A stretch of 64,000 bases of DNA, taken from positions 250,355 through 314,354 of the forward strand of contig RQTK01000514.1 in the NCBI GenBank assembly GCA_003991915.1. Direction: 5' to 3'. Below the pieces are notes generated by a model that was not told the DNA's origin, made no database searches, and saw only the letters and a list, made by a program, of their open reading frames with translations. A program made the translations under genes and the position numbers. Shown piece by piece: positions 62,588 through 64,000 of the stretch (within the stretch, counting starts at the first letter, position 1; every line of letters begins with the position of its first letter). This DNA is from Elysia chlorotica (lineage: Eukaryota; Mollusca; Gastropoda; Plakobranchidae).

Positions 62588-62632
62588 AGAGAGAGAGAGA
62601 GAGAGAGATAGAGAGAGAGAGATAGAGAGATA
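62588..62632 (+). repeat. (AG)n right of the gap
   Basis: AG with a few GATA units, the right flank of the gap. Confidence 0.95.
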
Positions 62633-63039
62633 TTAAGACTGTCGACATGAGAATTGAGTGCAAGCTTTGGGCCGAGACACATATGGTGTTTATAATGACA
62701 CATCACAATTTTTTACTCATGAGACTTTCTGGCCACTCAATTGGATAAAAAACGGATTACGAGCACAAAAACACGTCCTCAGTTCATCCGAACACTCGCG
62801 TATTCCTTAGTCTGGAGACTAAAGACTTAAGAGGCAGGACAAAGCATCAGACAATACTCTCCATCTCTTTATTTTTGGCCTTGCAAAAACCTCTAAAGAA
62901 CTAAGAACATGTCCATACGATTAGGTTCCCAAAATGTTTTTTCTTTGTTCCTGACTCTTCCCACCCCTTCCTGTGGTGTTCCACGTAGGATCAGTTTCAC
63001 AAGTCCTGGTTTTGTTGTTTAGCGATGCCATAACCATTT
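62633..63039. other. Non-coding stretch
   Basis: Nothing recognised. Confidence 0.45.
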
Positions 63040-63525
63040 ACAATTCCCAGTGTGTGTGCGTGTGTTCAATGTACTCATCTCTGGTTTGTGTGCGTGTGTT
63101 CACCGTAATATCTCTTACTTATGTGCGTGTGTTCACTGCACTATCTCTGGCTTGTGTGACCGTAATATCTCTTACTTATGTGCGTGTGTTCACTGCACTA
63201 TCTCTGGCTTGTGTGCGTGTGTTCACTGTACTATCTCTGGGTTGTGTGCGTGTGTTCACTGTACTATCTCTGGCTTGTGTGCGTGTGTTCACTGTACTAT
63301 CTGAGTTGTGTGTGTGTGTGTTCACTGTACTATCTCTGGCTTGTGTGCGTGTGTTCACTGTACTATCTCTGGGTTGTGTGCGTGTGTTCACTGTACTCAT
63401 CTCTGGTTGTGTGCGTGTGTTCACTGTACTCATCTCTGGTGTGTGTGCGTGTGTTCACTGTACTCATCTCTGGTTTGTGTGCGTGTGTTCACTGTACTCA
63501 TCTTTGATGTGTGTGTGCGTGATGC
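63040..63525 (+). repeat. 33-bp minisatellite, about 13 units
   Basis: Consensus unit pieces are TGTGTGCGTGTGTTCACTGT and ACTATCTCTGGCT. Most units are 33 bp, some 34 or shorter. Because 33 is a multiple of three, several frames stay open on both strands (for example CVRVFTVLSLA and STVNTRTQARD repeats). Unit variants are interspersed and not graded, with CATCTCTGG forms collected at the right. Confidence 0.95.
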
Positions 63526-64000
63526 CAGCCACTACATGCGCTAAACGGTTTGATTAGGCCACTTGACGGCGATCAGTGCAGATCGAGAGGGATGGATAGA
63601 TAGGCTCCCAGGGTATCGGCAAAAATCAATAGTGTATTATGTATAAAGAACAGCGTAGGTTAGAGCGTAGGTGAATGTTTAATGATAATAAACCACTGAC
63701 AACAATTTAACGTATTCTATAGTAGTTGGCCTAACACATTCTTCCAACTCAGAAACACAGTAATTGGATAAAAATTTCAAATTTAACAGTTCTGGTTTTT
63801 TTTTAACGAGAAATGTGAGGTTTTTAGTTTGTGACACCGCCTGTTTTTCTCGTTGAATATTTCAAAACGTAGTGCGAAGGCAAGGAATGCCCCTAGACCA
63901 TTGTGTCTAGAGAGATGGGTGTCAATTGCCATAGTCAGGTTTTTCAAAGGATTTTTTTCATTTTTTTTTTAAATTTTTTTTGTGTTTTGTGGGGGGGGTG
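63526..64000. other. Non-coding stretch at the window end
   Basis: No gene recognised. Ends in T-rich sequence and a G run. Confidence 0.5.

Noticed and set aside
63040-63525. CRISPR-like array
   Set aside because: The units are contiguous 33-bp repeats without unique spacers, in animal DNA; the array at 46640-47893 is likewise a minisatellite.
63050-63557. Repeat protein encoded by the 33-bp minisatellite
   Set aside because: Several frames on both strands are equally open because the period is divisible by three; there is no start context, splice site or composition favouring one.

Overview
This is animal nuclear DNA: AT-rich, intron-dominated, full of microsatellites and decayed transposons. 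Nearly all the open frames are simple-repeat artefacts or intergenic noise. The only host gene I can recognise with confidence is a dystrobrevin on the minus strand. Its protein is clearly dystrobrevin but diverged from vertebrate DTNA/DTNB. Together with L1/Tx1-type and CR1/L2-type LINEs, SINEs with 4-base tails and very long (AG), (GATA), (AAC) and (GTA) tracts, this suggests a lophotrochozoan, probably a mollusc. That placement is inference.

The dystrobrevin gene (about 36302-54305, minus) was rebuilt exon by exon. Nine exons (49624-49704, 47894-48107, 44615-44700, 43104-43255, 41864-41969, 41146-41312, 40050-40195, 38058-38159, 36302-36413) all have AG acceptors and GT donors. Their phases agree at every junction, giving 388 continuous codons: the N-terminal helix, both EF-hand-like regions, the ZZ zinc finger, a Ser/Pro-rich linker and the conserved ARYAARLAA segment. 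A phase-compatible first coding exon is proposed at 54230-54305. The C-terminal coiled-coil exons were not found in the 36 kb downstream. A possible alternative last exon lies at 28637-28720.

The most unusual structure is inside this gene. The intron after the 214-bp EF-hand exon starts with a 1.25-kb composite minisatellite (46640-47893). Its units repeat the exon's own 5' splice site, with 12 copies including the real one. One place in the array carries a near-perfect copy of the last 77 coding bases of the exon.

Region by region: 1-950, a possible orphan exon; 950-3510, a broken L1/Tx1 LINE; 3.5-13.3 kb, non-coding with AG tracts; 13347-13811, a piggyBac-like MITE with TTAA ends; 15.2-18.2 kb, a SINE-like repeat meeting a CR1/L2-like LINE tail to tail; 18.5-34.5 kb, microsatellites and a recent tandem duplication; 34.56-35.24 kb, a mariner remnant; 36.3-54.3 kb, dystrobrevin; 54.3-64 kb, upstream or intergenic DNA dominated by (AG), (GATA) and (CTGT) tracts and a 33-bp minisatellite. 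Two runs of N (50082-50713, 62354-62587) are assembly gaps, both next to simple repeats. I saw no retrovirus, LTR element, Polinton, CRISPR array or bacterial-type operon.
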